Source: Brachybacterium massiliense
Lineage (GTDB): Bacteria > Actinomycetota > Actinomycetes > Actinomycetales > Dermabacteraceae
DNA length: 64,000 bases
Direction of reading: 5' to 3'
NCBI RefSeq assembly: GCF_900184245.1
Contig: NZ_FXXB01000007.1
Coordinates: 186,001-250,000, forward strand
Shown here: in pieces, positions 52,823-61,651 of the stretch
Layout of the letters: every line of letters starts with the position of its first letter
Position numbering within the stretch: position 1 is the stretch's first letter
Position numbers and translations under genes: made by a program
The notes under the pieces: model-generated
The model's input: only the letters and a program-made list of their open reading frames with translations
Databases searched by the model: none
What the model was told of the DNA's origin: nothing

Positions 52823-53306
52823 CAGGGTTCCCATCATTGTGGTCGACACTAGTGTCTTCCTAGATATCCTGCTCGACAATCCGGAGCGGGTCGAGGATGC
52901 ACTGGAACTGCTTCGAGGGCATGGCAGCAAGCACCTCGTGGCTATTCCGGCGATCCAGGAGCTCGAATTCTGCGCTCTCGCTAAGCTAGAGTCGGGGGAC
53001 ATGACTGATAGCGCGCGCATATCAGCCAAGAAGGCATATTATGCAAATGCTCTGGATTGGCTTTCCGCGCAGAGCTATATGAGCATCGAAGTTAACAGGT
53101 CTATTGTTCGGCGTGCTGCTGAGATATGGGGGTCAAGTCTTGTGCGGCGCGCAGATGCGGCAATGGTTGCTTCTGCTGAGTATGTCCAGGCCTCAGCCCT
53201 TTACACCTATGATGAGAAGCTGATTCGTCACGTTTCCAGTATTGATCCGAAGGTTCCCGTGCGCATGCCGCCGACGACCGGGGCGCTGCCCATTCCCGCG
53301 ATGTGA
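52815..53306 (+). CDS. PIN-domain ribonuclease, VapC-like
   Basis: 163 residues. The PIN acidic site is visible: Asp11 in IIVVDTSVFLDILL, Glu in IQELEFCALA, Asp in VRRADAAMVASAEY, and Asp in LYTYDEKLI. These bind Mg2+ or Mn2+ and cut RNA. The size and the pairing with an overlapping upstream gene are those of toxin-antitoxin systems, but the partner is 250 residues, much larger than a normal VapB. It may stabilise the element or act in defence. Low GC, like its partner. Confidence 0.85.
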   Translation: MSDRVPIIVVDTSVFLDILLDNPERVEDALELLRGHGSKHLVAIPAIQELEFCALAKLESGDMTDSARISAKKAYYANALDWLSAQSYMSIEVNRSIVRRAAEIWGSSLVRRADAAMVASAEYVQASALYTYDEKLIRHVSSIDPKVPVRMPPTTGALPIPAM

Positions 53307-53361
53307 GCTGCGCGCTCTCCGTGGATCGGCGTCGGCCTTAATGGCGCGCTAGAGTCTGACC

Positions 53362-53796
53362 ATGAGCGACTATCACATTCTGCACAGGCTGAGCGAGAAC
53401 GTCTCCGATCACGGTTCGCACCCGACGATCAAGGCGGCGCAGGATCATGCCGACCAGGCGGGCCATGCCGGTGCCGCCGTGTTCCATTACGTCAACCGTG
53501 GCGAGATCGGGGGCGGGCGCGGTTTCGTCGACTCCATTCGCGAGCCGGGGCAGGGCTGGGTTTCATTCCGGGACCCCTACGGCCTGCATGCTTGGTGGTG
53601 GAGGCTCCCGGAGGGGGTTCGGGCCGTCCTGGTGGCCGATCCTGATGCGACGCTGAGTGAGGGGATTCTGAGCGCGTGCGTTCACGCGGGGCTTCCCGTT
53701 ACGTCTGATGCTTGGTGGGTCGATTCGCAGCCCGGTCCGTCCGGGTTCCGGATTCCAGAGGACGTTCGCGCTTTCATTCGTGCCGTGAGCGCCTGA
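53362..53796 (+). CDS. Hypothetical protein
   Basis: 144 residues. Trp-rich central part (QGWVSFRDPYGLHAWWWRLPEGV) and an N-terminus HILHRLSENVSDHGSHPTIKAAQDHADQ. No signal, membrane helix or known motif. GC is higher than in the PIN pair just upstream, so it may have a different origin. Possibly the downstream member of the same transcript; 55 bases separate them. Confidence 0.6.
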   Translation: MSDYHILHRLSENVSDHGSHPTIKAAQDHADQAGHAGAAVFHYVNRGEIGGGRGFVDSIREPGQGWVSFRDPYGLHAWWWRLPEGVRAVLVADPDATLSEGILSACVHAGLPVTSDAWWVDSQPGPSGFRIPEDVRAFIRAVSA

Positions 53797-53826
53797 CCTG
53801 ACCGTTCCCTTCGCGCCCGTTCTGGT

Positions 53827-53867
53827 GCCCCATCCGTGAGCGGCACCGTCCCGGTACAGGATGGGGC
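53827..53867 (+). terminator. Hairpin after the 53362 gene
   Basis: 9-bp perfect arms GCCCCATCC/GGATGGGGC with a 23-base loop, 31 bases past the stop. Confidence 0.5.
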
Positions 53868-54146
53868 GCGGTCGGAGCCTACGGCCCGCCTTTGCTTGGT
53901 CCCCACCCCGGAAATCTCCCACGGCCCCCGCTCCGTCTACCGCTGGTGACACGACGAGTAGGCCCACCGCTAATGCGATGCGCCTAACGCCGCCCCTCGT
54001 GCGCATGGTCCTCGTGCGCTACGACGCCCCGGCTCCGGGCGATTCTGGTGGATTGTTCTCTAGCCGCGCCTGTCTGTTCTGCCCCTGTGCACGGGGCTGC
54101 GTGGAAGGCTGTAGAAGCACGCAGGGACCGTCTGAACGGCCCTAGA
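53868..54146. other. Gene-free stretch inside element
   Basis: About 280 bases. Short open frames on both strands lack ribosome sites and have no protein-like composition. I see nothing convincing here. Confidence 0.45.
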
Positions 54147-54180
54147 CGGCCCACAGATGCCACGGGGCGGCTGTGGGCCG
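54147..54180 (-). terminator. Terminator of the 54191 gene
   Basis: 10-bp perfect stem CGGCCCACAG/CTGTGGGCCG with a 14-base loop, 10 bases past the minus-strand stop. Confidence 0.7.
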
Positions 54181-54190
54181 CGTAGAGCGG

Positions 54191-54511
54191 TCAGACGGGC
54201 TGTGCGGTGCCCCAGGCGCGCGCGAGAGTGGACGCGTCGGCGTGCATCGCGTCCGCGACACGGAACAGGTCATCGAGCACGGGGCCTTCCGGGCGGGCGA
54301 GCGCCAGACCAATCTCGACAGCCTCGGTGCGGGAGAGGGTGAGCGCGACGTTGAGCCGTCCTCGCATCTTCACGGTGAGCTCGACGCGGCCCTCGACGTG
54401 CTCGACATAGGCCACCCCGTCACCGTCAAGGTTCACGGCTCGGGTGCACACGTCCTCGGGAGAGTCGGCCTCGGGTGCCGCGTGCATGGTGGTACGGGTA
54501 TCGTTGTGCAT
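54191..54511 (-). CDS. Hypothetical protein at the right end of the element
   Basis: 106 residues, the only minus-strand gene of the element. A good AGGAGG box 8 bases before the ATG supports it. A beta-rich part (VNLDGDGVAYVEHVEGRVELTVKMRGRLNVAL) is followed by a helical segment (RTEAVEIGLALARPE). No family recognised. Opposite direction to all other element genes suggests separate control, for example expression in the integrated state. Confidence 0.65.
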   Translation of the reverse strand: MHNDTRTTMHAAPEADSPEDVCTRAVNLDGDGVAYVEHVEGRVELTVKMRGRLNVALTLSRTEAVEIGLALARPEGPVLDDLFRVADAMHADASTLARAWGTAQPV

Positions 54512-54619
54512 GGCGATGCCTCCTGCTTAGGTGTTGCCCACGCCCGTCCGAGGTTGCCGCCTCGGGACGGGCACCAGCTTCCGTGTTGCATAGTTGCCGC
54601 ACGAGCGCCGATGGTGGCG

Positions 54620-54637
54620 CATCCTTGCAGGTCAGAG
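54620..54637 (-). repeat. 18-bp inverted repeat, right arm
   Basis: Exact reverse complement of 51869-51886; ends 24 bases before the attR core. May be an integrase arm site or the edge of an inserted cassette. Confidence 0.8.
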
Positions 54638-54661
54638 GCATATGATTGCCCGGATTGAATT

Positions 54662-54675
54662 AGGGCAAGAAGTGA
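54662..54675 (+). repeat. attR core
   Basis: AGGGCAAGAAGTGA, identical to attL. TTGAATTAG, overlapping its left edge, is the complement of the CTAATTCAA that follows attL. Confidence 0.85.
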
Positions 54676-54695
54676 GCTGATCCGCTCAGCAGCTG

Positions 54696-54728
54696 CGGCG
54701 CCCCCATCTCCTCGAGGTGGGGGCGCCG
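54696..54728. terminator. Displaced gpmA terminator
   Basis: 11-bp perfect stem CGGCGCCCCCA/TGGGGGCGCCG, 20 bases past the gpmA-like stop at attR. Before integration it would have lain 20 bases behind gpmA. Confidence 0.75.
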
Positions 54729-54820
54729 TGTCACGTCCACAGACCTTCTCGACGGGCCGACGCCCGTGCGGTCACGGTCACCGTCGTCCAGCGCCACGGG
54801 TGGCGGTCAGCGGGGGCGGC

Positions 54821-56419
54821 TCAGCGGCGCCGGCGGGTGCCGAACAGGCCGCGGGGGATCTCCCGCCCGAGCACGGTGCCCGCCGAGCGCAGGAAGGACT
54901 TGACCGCAGGGTTGTCGAACAGCCCCTTGTCCTCCTTCGTCGTCGATCGCGCCGAGCGCTTCGATGCTGACGCGGATCCCGCCGCACCACCACCGGACCC
55001 TGCCGCCTTCGCCTCGGCCTGCTCGACCTCCTCGGCCTCCTTCTCCGCGCGGGCGGCGAGGATCTCGAAGGCGGATTCACGATCCACCGCGGTGCCGTAG
55101 GCCTCCTGCAGGGGCGAGGCCGCCACGGCTGCGGAGATCACCTCTCCGCTGGCTGGCTCCATGGAGGACTCCGGGGCGCGGATCGCGGTGATGGCCACCG
55201 GGGTGGGGGCGCCCTTCTCGCTCATCACGGTCACGATCGCCTCGCCGGTGCCGAGCGCCGGGATCACCTCGACCAGGTCATGCTCGGAGGTGGGGAAGGT
55301 GGACGCGGTGGCCTTGAGGGCCTTGGCGTCATCCGGGGTGAAGGCGCGCAGCGCATGCTGGACGCGGTTGCCGAGCTGGGCGAGGACGTCCCCGGGGATG
55401 TCCTTGGGCGTCTGGGTGATGAAGAAGATGCCCACGCCCTTGGAACGGATCAGGCGCACGGTCTGGACCACCTGGTCCAAGAACGCCTTGGAGGCGTCTT
55501 TGAACAGCAGATGCGCCTCGTCGAAGAAGAACACCAGCTTGGGCACCTCGAGGTCCCCCACCTCGGGCAGGTCCTGGTACAGCTCGGCGAGCATCCACAT
55601 CATGAAGGTCGAGAACAGCGCAGGCCGCGTGGCGACCCCGGGCAGCTCGAGGCAGGAGATGATGCCGGTGCCGTCCTCGGCGCGGCGCAGCAGCTGCTCG
55701 GCCTCGAAGGCCGGCTCGCCGAAGAAGACGTCCGCCCCGGAGGCCTCGAAAGCGGTGAGGCTGCGCAGGATCACCCCGGCGGTGGCGGTGGAGATCCCGC
55801 CGATGCCCTTGAGCTCGCCCTTGCCCTCGTCCGAGGTGAGGAACTGGATCAGGGCGCGCAGGTCCTTGAGGTCCAGCAGGGCCAGGCCCTGCGCGTCGGC
55901 GTAGTGGAAGATCAGCCCGAGCGAGGATTCCTGGGTCTCGTTGAGCTCGAGCACCTTGGACATCAGCACCGGGCCGAAGTCGCTCACGGTGGTACGGATC
56001 GGCACGCCCTCTCCCTGCCCGCCGAGGCTGAAGAACTCCGTCGGCGCGGCGCGCGAGACCCATTCCTGGCCGCGGGCCGCGGCGCGGGCGGTGAGCGCGT
56101 CAGAGGCGGGGCCCGGGACCGCGATCCCGGAGAGATCGCCCTTCATGTCGGCGACGAACACCGACGCCCCGGCGTGCGCGGCCTGCTCGGCGATCACCTG
56201 CAGGGTGCGGGTCTTGCCGGTGCCGGTCGCGCCAGCGATCAGCCCGTGCCGGTTCAGCATCCCCACCGGCAGGTTCACCGCGACCGCCGGGTTCGGCTCG
56301 CCGCCCTCCACCATCGCGCCGAGGTGGAGGCGCCCGCCCTCGAAGGCATAGGCCGCGCTCACGGCGCTCGCCTCGGGGCTGAGCGGGGCCTGGCCGGTCC
56401 CCTCGTCCTGGGTCGTCAT
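54821..56419 (-). CDS. HerA-like helicase/ATPase, DUF853 family
   Basis: 532 residues from an ATG with AAGGAG upstream. FtsK-HerA class P-loop: Walker A in IAGATGTGKTRTLQVIAEQA, Walker B KLVFFFDEAHLLF, and ITQTPKDIPGDVLAQLGNRVQHALRAF as the sensor/arginine region. The DUF853 group lacks the N-terminal HAS barrel partner and forms soluble hexamers; the biological role is not settled. A charged Ala/Ser/Glu linker and a basic end (GLFGTRRRR) follow. Host-like composition places it outside the element. Confidence 0.85.
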   Translation of the reverse strand: MTTQDEGTGQAPLSPEASAVSAAYAFEGGRLHLGAMVEGGEPNPAVAVNLPVGMLNRHGLIAGATGTGKTRTLQVIAEQAAHAGASVFVADMKGDLSGIAVPGPASDALTARAAARGQEWVSRAAPTEFFSLGGQGEGVPIRTTVSDFGPVLMSKVLELNETQESSLGLIFHYADAQGLALLDLKDLRALIQFLTSDEGKGELKGIGGISTATAGVILRSLTAFEASGADVFFGEPAFEAEQLLRRAEDGTGIISCLELPGVATRPALFSTFMMWMLAELYQDLPEVGDLEVPKLVFFFDEAHLLFKDASKAFLDQVVQTVRLIRSKGVGIFFITQTPKDIPGDVLAQLGNRVQHALRAFTPDDAKALKATASTFPTSEHDLVEVIPALGTGEAIVTVMSEKGAPTPVAITAIRAPESSMEPASGEVISAAVAASPLQEAYGTAVDRESAFEILAARAEKEAEEVEQAEAKAAGSGGGAAGSASASKRSARSTTKEDKGLFDNPAVKSFLRSAGTVLGREIPRGLFGTRRRR

Positions 56420-56528
56420 CTGCTGGCTCCTTCGATGTCCGCCCGCGCCGACGGGCTGCATGGTTCGGACTCTGAGATCGTAGCGGCGCAGATCACAGGA
56501 CGTGGGCACTGCGCGCTACCGTGTGCGC

Positions 56529-57533
56529 ATGAGCGATCGCCCTGATGCCCCGTTCGAGGTCCTCGGCGATCCGCCGCAGGCCGTCCGCGCCACCGCTCCG
56601 CTGCCCGAGGACGCCGTCGCGCAGATGCTCACCGCCCCCTCGGCCCCGGCGCTGCTGGAGCAGCTGGGCATCACCGGGCAGGATCATGAGGAGCTGCGTG
56701 CGCTGCTCGCCCCGGCGGTCGCCGACGAGGAGATGCTTCAGGAGATCACGCGACTGGCGAACCTGCTGCGCGAAGGGGCCGGGCTCGAGGTGTCGCAGGT
56801 GGATCTGGGCGCGGAGGCGGAGTCGCTCACCGCCCTCCAGCAGCGCCTGGCCCCCGGGGAGGGGCTGGTGGCGATCCTCGCGCTGGTGGTCAGCACGGCC
56901 ACGGTGCGCGCCTGGCATCGCGAGCGCGGCCTCGACCAGGAGCAGTCCTGGCAGGTGCTCGCCGATCTCGGCCAGCAGATGCGGGTCCATCGCCGCAGCA
57001 GCGGTGCGCTGGGGCTGCACCAGCTGCCGTGGATGGCTCTGAACTGGGCGGGGCGCCTGGTGCACCTGGGACGCCTGCAGTTCGATCTGCATCGCGCCGA
57101 CGAGGGCACCGCCGACGAGCGCTGGGTGATCGGTACGCACATCCCCGCCACAGGCCCGCTGACACCCGAGTCGGTGGAGGACTCCCTCGAGCGCGCGAGC
57201 GCGTACTTCTCCTCCCACTACGCAGATCTGGGCGAGGGCCGTCCGCCGGGCACCCCGGCGTTCGGCCGCGAGTTCCGCTGCAGCTCCTGGCTGATCAACC
57301 CGCTGCTGACCAGCGAGCTCGGCGCGGACTCCAACCTGGGCTCCTTCGCACAGCGCTGGGAGGTCCTCTCCCGCACCCCGGGCGACGACGGCGCCGCCTT
57401 CTTCGTGTGGGGTCGCCGACCTCCCTACGATCCTGCTGAGCTCCCCCGCACCACGCGGCTCGAGCGCCTGGTGGGTGAGCGCCTGGCCGACGGCAGGGGC
57501 TGGGAGAACGGGCTCGGGAGCCTGGTGCGCTGA
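56529..57533 (+). CDS. Acyltransferase-type protein, function uncertain
   Basis: 334 residues. Segments such as WAGRLVHLGRLQFDLHR, IGTHIPATGPLTPESVEDSLERA, FRCSSWLINPLL and SNLGSFAQRWEV match, from memory, a group of actinobacterial proteins annotated as acyltransferase-domain proteins with a GNAT-like fold. No active-site signature is clear to me. The N-terminal 100 residues are helical. TACCGT lies 6 bases before the ATG, so the mRNA is probably leaderless. It is divergent from the DUF853 gene. Confidence 0.6.
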   Translation: MSDRPDAPFEVLGDPPQAVRATAPLPEDAVAQMLTAPSAPALLEQLGITGQDHEELRALLAPAVADEEMLQEITRLANLLREGAGLEVSQVDLGAEAESLTALQQRLAPGEGLVAILALVVSTATVRAWHRERGLDQEQSWQVLADLGQQMRVHRRSSGALGLHQLPWMALNWAGRLVHLGRLQFDLHRADEGTADERWVIGTHIPATGPLTPESVEDSLERASAYFSSHYADLGEGRPPGTPAFGREFRCSSWLINPLLTSELGADSNLGSFAQRWEVLSRTPGDDGAAFFVWGRRPPYDPAELPRTTRLERLVGERLADGRGWENGLGSLVR

Positions 57534-57542
57534 GTCGGCGCC

Positions 57543-57564
57543 CGCCCCGTCGACGAGCGGGGCG
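57543..57564. terminator. Terminator between 56529 gene and tetR
   Basis: 7-bp GC stem CGCCCCG/CGGGGCG with an 8-base loop, between convergent genes. Confidence 0.5.
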
Positions 57565-57596
57565 CGGAGGCAGGGAGCCGCGACCGGGAGCCGGGA

Positions 57597-58208
57597 TCAG
57601 AAGAGCTCGTCGCCCTCGTCGTAGCGGGCCATCACGTCATCGAAGGCGACGGCGAGGTCGATGCCCCGTGCCATGGAGCTCGAGAACGCCGCACGGGTGA
57701 CGGCGAACCCGATCTGGACGGCGAGCATCGCGCGCTCCTGGGCGTCCTCGCCCTCGAGCGCCTCGGCGAGCACCTCGACCATCTCCGTCTGCACCGAGAG
57801 CAGGTTGCCCGAGGAGAGGGAGTGCAGCCGCGGTTCCTTCGCCATCACCTGCTTGCGCAGCTCGCGCACCTCCGCATCGAACGGGGTGGAGGAGACCGCC
57901 TCGCGCAGCACGATGCGCACGGCCTCGCGGGGCCCGCGCTCCTGGATCTGGTGACGCAGCCGCGCCGCGATCTCGGCCTCCTGCGCGCTGAGCACCCCGA
58001 TGATCGCCGACTCCTTCGTGGACCAGTGGTTGAAGAAGGTGCGGGTGGAGACGCCGGCGCGCTGGGCGATGGCTTCGACGGTCACGCCGCCGAGGCCGTG
58101 CTCGAGCACGAGCTCGAGAGCGGCTCGGTGCATCGCCATGCGGGACTGGCGCTTCTTCAGCTCACGCAGTCCAAGCGACTGCTCTTCCGGGATCATCTCT
58201 GCGGTCAC
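57597..58208 (-). CDS. TetR-family repressor
   Basis: 203 residues from a GTG at 58208 that follows TACGAT by 6 bases (leaderless). The helix-turn-helix VTVEAIAQRAGVSTRTFFNHWSTKESAI is the classical TetR signature; the C-terminal ligand domain is a plain helical bundle. It is divergent from an MFS exporter with 164 bases between them, and a palindrome rich in TGCA (58241-58263) lies in the gap, so it most likely represses itself and the exporter until a toxic compound is bound. Confidence 0.9.
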   Translation of the reverse strand: MTAEMIPEEQSLGLRELKKRQSRMAMHRAALELVLEHGLGGVTVEAIAQRAGVSTRTFFNHWSTKESAIIGVLSAQEAEIAARLRHQIQERGPREAVRIVLREAVSSTPFDAEVRELRKQVMAKEPRLHSLSSGNLLSVQTEMVEVLAEALEGEDAQERAMLAVQIGFAVTRAAFSSSMARGIDLAVAFDDVMARYDEGDELF

Positions 58209-58240
58209 CGCACCATCGTAGGTCCCACAGATCACAAGTT

Positions 58241-58286
58241 CTGCACATCATGCAATAGTGCAGTGAGTGCAACATTTGATTAGGAT
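58241..58286 (+). promoter_or_regulatory. TetR operator and exporter promoter
   Basis: CTGCAC-N11-GTGCAG (58241-58263) is a palindrome whose right arm occupies the -35 position of a promoter with -10 TAGGAT (58281-58286), 17 bases apart. Binding there would block the exporter gene. Confidence 0.5.
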
Positions 58287-58291
58287 CGTGA

Positions 58292-60160
<1,869 letters not shown>

Positions 60161-60176
60161 GCGGACGGATGACAGA

Positions 60177-60244
60177 CCGACGGGCCGACGGGCCGATGGG
60201 CCGATGGGCCGATGGGCCACCGTGCCCTCGGGCCCGTCGGCCCG
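60177..60244 (+). terminator. MFS gene terminator containing 8-bp tandem repeats
   Basis: 14-bp perfect arms at 60181-60194 and 60231-60244. The left arm lies within five tandem octamers, CCGACGGG twice and CCGATGGG three times (60177-60216), so loop length can vary by slippage. Confidence 0.65.
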
Positions 60245-60300
60245 CACCGGCCCTCCCAGGGCGATCCCAGGTGCAGGCAGTCGCGTGAAAAGATGGACCC

Positions 60301-61398
60301 ATGCTGCTGATGGATCATGTACCGCCCGTGATGCCCGCCTCCCTCCGGGGACAGCTGACCACGCGGGTGCCGATCGAGGCTGACGTCGCCGCGGTCGCGG
60401 CGCTGGTCACCGAGCAGAACCGTCGCCACACGCCGGACTTCACGGTCGATGAGGACGGCCTGCGCTCACGGATGGTGGGCCTGAAGTCCTGGGCCCGCCG
60501 CCAGGTGGTGGTGGTGCCCCTGACGGAGGACGGCACCCCCACCCTCGATCGGACGCCGCTGGCCTGGATCGCGCTCGAGGACCGTGCCACCGGGCGGGTC
60601 GGCGTGGAGCTCGCGCTCAGCGACGACATCCCTGATCGCGACTCCCTCGCGGCCGCGCTGCTGGACTGGGCGGTCGAGGTGGGCGGCTCCTTCGCCCGCG
60701 CCCGCGGCGTCGAGCTGACCCAGCTGGACACCGATGCCAACGAGCTGGACACCGACAAGGCGGGGCATCTGAGGGCCGCGGGGTACGAGATGGTGCGCAC
60801 CTGGCTGCACATGCGCCGACCGGTCACCGCCCAGGAGGCGACCTCTGTGCCCCAGCCCCGCGAGGGCACCCGGGTGCGGCCCGTGCACCGCCACGAATCG
60901 GGCCTGCCCGTCTCCCAGGACGTGCGCACCGTGCACCGGATGCTCGAGGAGTCCTTCGCGGATCACTTCAACTCCTACCGGGAGTCCTTCGCCGAGTTCG
61001 TGCAGCGCCTGATCGAGAACCCCGAAGAGGCCGGCTGGGACCAGTGGTGGATCGCCGAGATCCATCGCGACGGCCGCTGGCTGCCCGCGGGCGGTCTGGT
61101 CGCCGTGCCGATCCCCGCCACCGAGACCCTCGGCGAGGGCACCTACCTCGAGTACCTGGGCGTGCACCGCTCCGCCCGCGGTCACGGCATCGCCAAGTCG
61201 CTGCTGCACGCGGCGATCGCCGACGCCGCGGAGAGAGGCCGCACCCACATCGACCTCGAGGTGGACGACGACTCCCCCACCGGCGCCGACGGCCTCTACG
61301 CCGCGATGGGCTGGGAGACCTACGAGCGCACCCAGTCCTGGCACTCCTCCGCCCCCACGCACCGCGCTGAGGCAGAGCTCTATGCCGCGAAGGGGTGA
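60301..61398 (+). CDS. Double GNAT N-acetyltransferase
   Basis: 365 residues with two tandem GNAT folds (about 20-175 and 185-365). The C-terminal domain has the acetyl-CoA loop YLEYLGVHRSARGHGIAKSLLHAA and the YAAMGWETYERT motif; the N-terminal one is degenerate. This tandem form resembles MshD (mycothiol synthase) and some antibiotic or metabolite acetyltransferases, but the pattern is not close enough to call mshD. No ribosome site is obvious. The substrate is unknown. Confidence 0.75.
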   Translation: MLLMDHVPPVMPASLRGQLTTRVPIEADVAAVAALVTEQNRRHTPDFTVDEDGLRSRMVGLKSWARRQVVVVPLTEDGTPTLDRTPLAWIALEDRATGRVGVELALSDDIPDRDSLAAALLDWAVEVGGSFARARGVELTQLDTDANELDTDKAGHLRAAGYEMVRTWLHMRRPVTAQEATSVPQPREGTRVRPVHRHESGLPVSQDVRTVHRMLEESFADHFNSYRESFAEFVQRLIENPEEAGWDQWWIAEIHRDGRWLPAGGLVAVPIPATETLGEGTYLEYLGVHRSARGHGIAKSLLHAAIADAAERGRTHIDLEVDDDSPTGADGLYAAMGWETYERTQSWHSSAPTHRAEAELYAAKG

Positions 61399-61430
61399 AC
61401 CCCCAGGCCGGAGTGACACCGTCCCTCCAG

Positions 61431-61483
61431 GCCAGAGTGGCAAAAGTGGGGAAATAGCGCGCCCATTCCCCCAGTTTCGTCAC
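61431..61483. repeat. Degenerate palindromic element, copy 1
   Basis: GAGTGGCAAAAGTGGGG ... CATTCCCCCAGTTTCGTCAC folds imperfectly and is clearly related in sequence to the hairpin at 61565-61603. Confidence 0.5.
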
Positions 61484-61564
61484 GCCCGCTCACGCCTCAG
61501 CGCTGCTTCCCTCACCTCACCCCGCCGCACCACACCTCGCCCCGCCGCCCTGGCGCCGGAGTGA

Positions 61565-61603
61565 CGAAATGGGTGGAATGGCCGAGCCATTCCACCCATT
61601 TCG
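61565..61603. terminator. 18-bp perfect hairpin between GNAT gene and guaA
   Basis: CGAAATGGGTGGAATGGC and its exact complement enclose a CGA triloop. It can end both convergent transcripts and looks like the better-preserved copy of a short palindromic repeat. Confidence 0.75.
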
Positions 61604-61651
61604 CCGCTCTCGCGGACCACGCCACCGCGGGGCGGCGGGGTCAGCGGGAAG

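Larger units (their letters stand above)
44434..54675. mobile_element. Integrative element in the 3' end of gpmA
   Basis: About 10.2 kb bounded by the 14-bp direct repeat AGGGCAAGAAGTGA. It has a tyrosine integrase at the left end pointing inward, an excisionase-like gene, a DUF3631 ATPase, about a dozen very small genes and a PIN-nuclease pair. Codon and base use differ from the host: lower GC, more A in coding strands, and ATGA/GTGA overlaps between neighbouring small genes. No capsid, portal, terminase, tail, lysis or conjugation gene is recognisable. It could be a phage satellite, a plasmid-like integrated element or a reduced prophage; the sequence favours a small replicating satellite-type element. 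Confidence 0.85.
54512..54820. other. Right junction of the element with the chromosome
   Basis: Contains the right arm of the 18-bp inverted repeat, TTGAATTAG (54655-54663) overlapping attR, the attR core, and the displaced gpmA terminator. From about 54676 onward the sequence is host DNA. No gene. Confidence 0.7.

Noticed and set aside
44434-54675. Complete prophage
   Set aside because: No structural, packaging or lysis genes could be recognised in the 10.2 kb.
60301-61398. Mycothiol synthase mshD
   Set aside because: The double-GNAT layout fits, but motifs are not close enough and no other mycothiol synthesis gene is adjacent.
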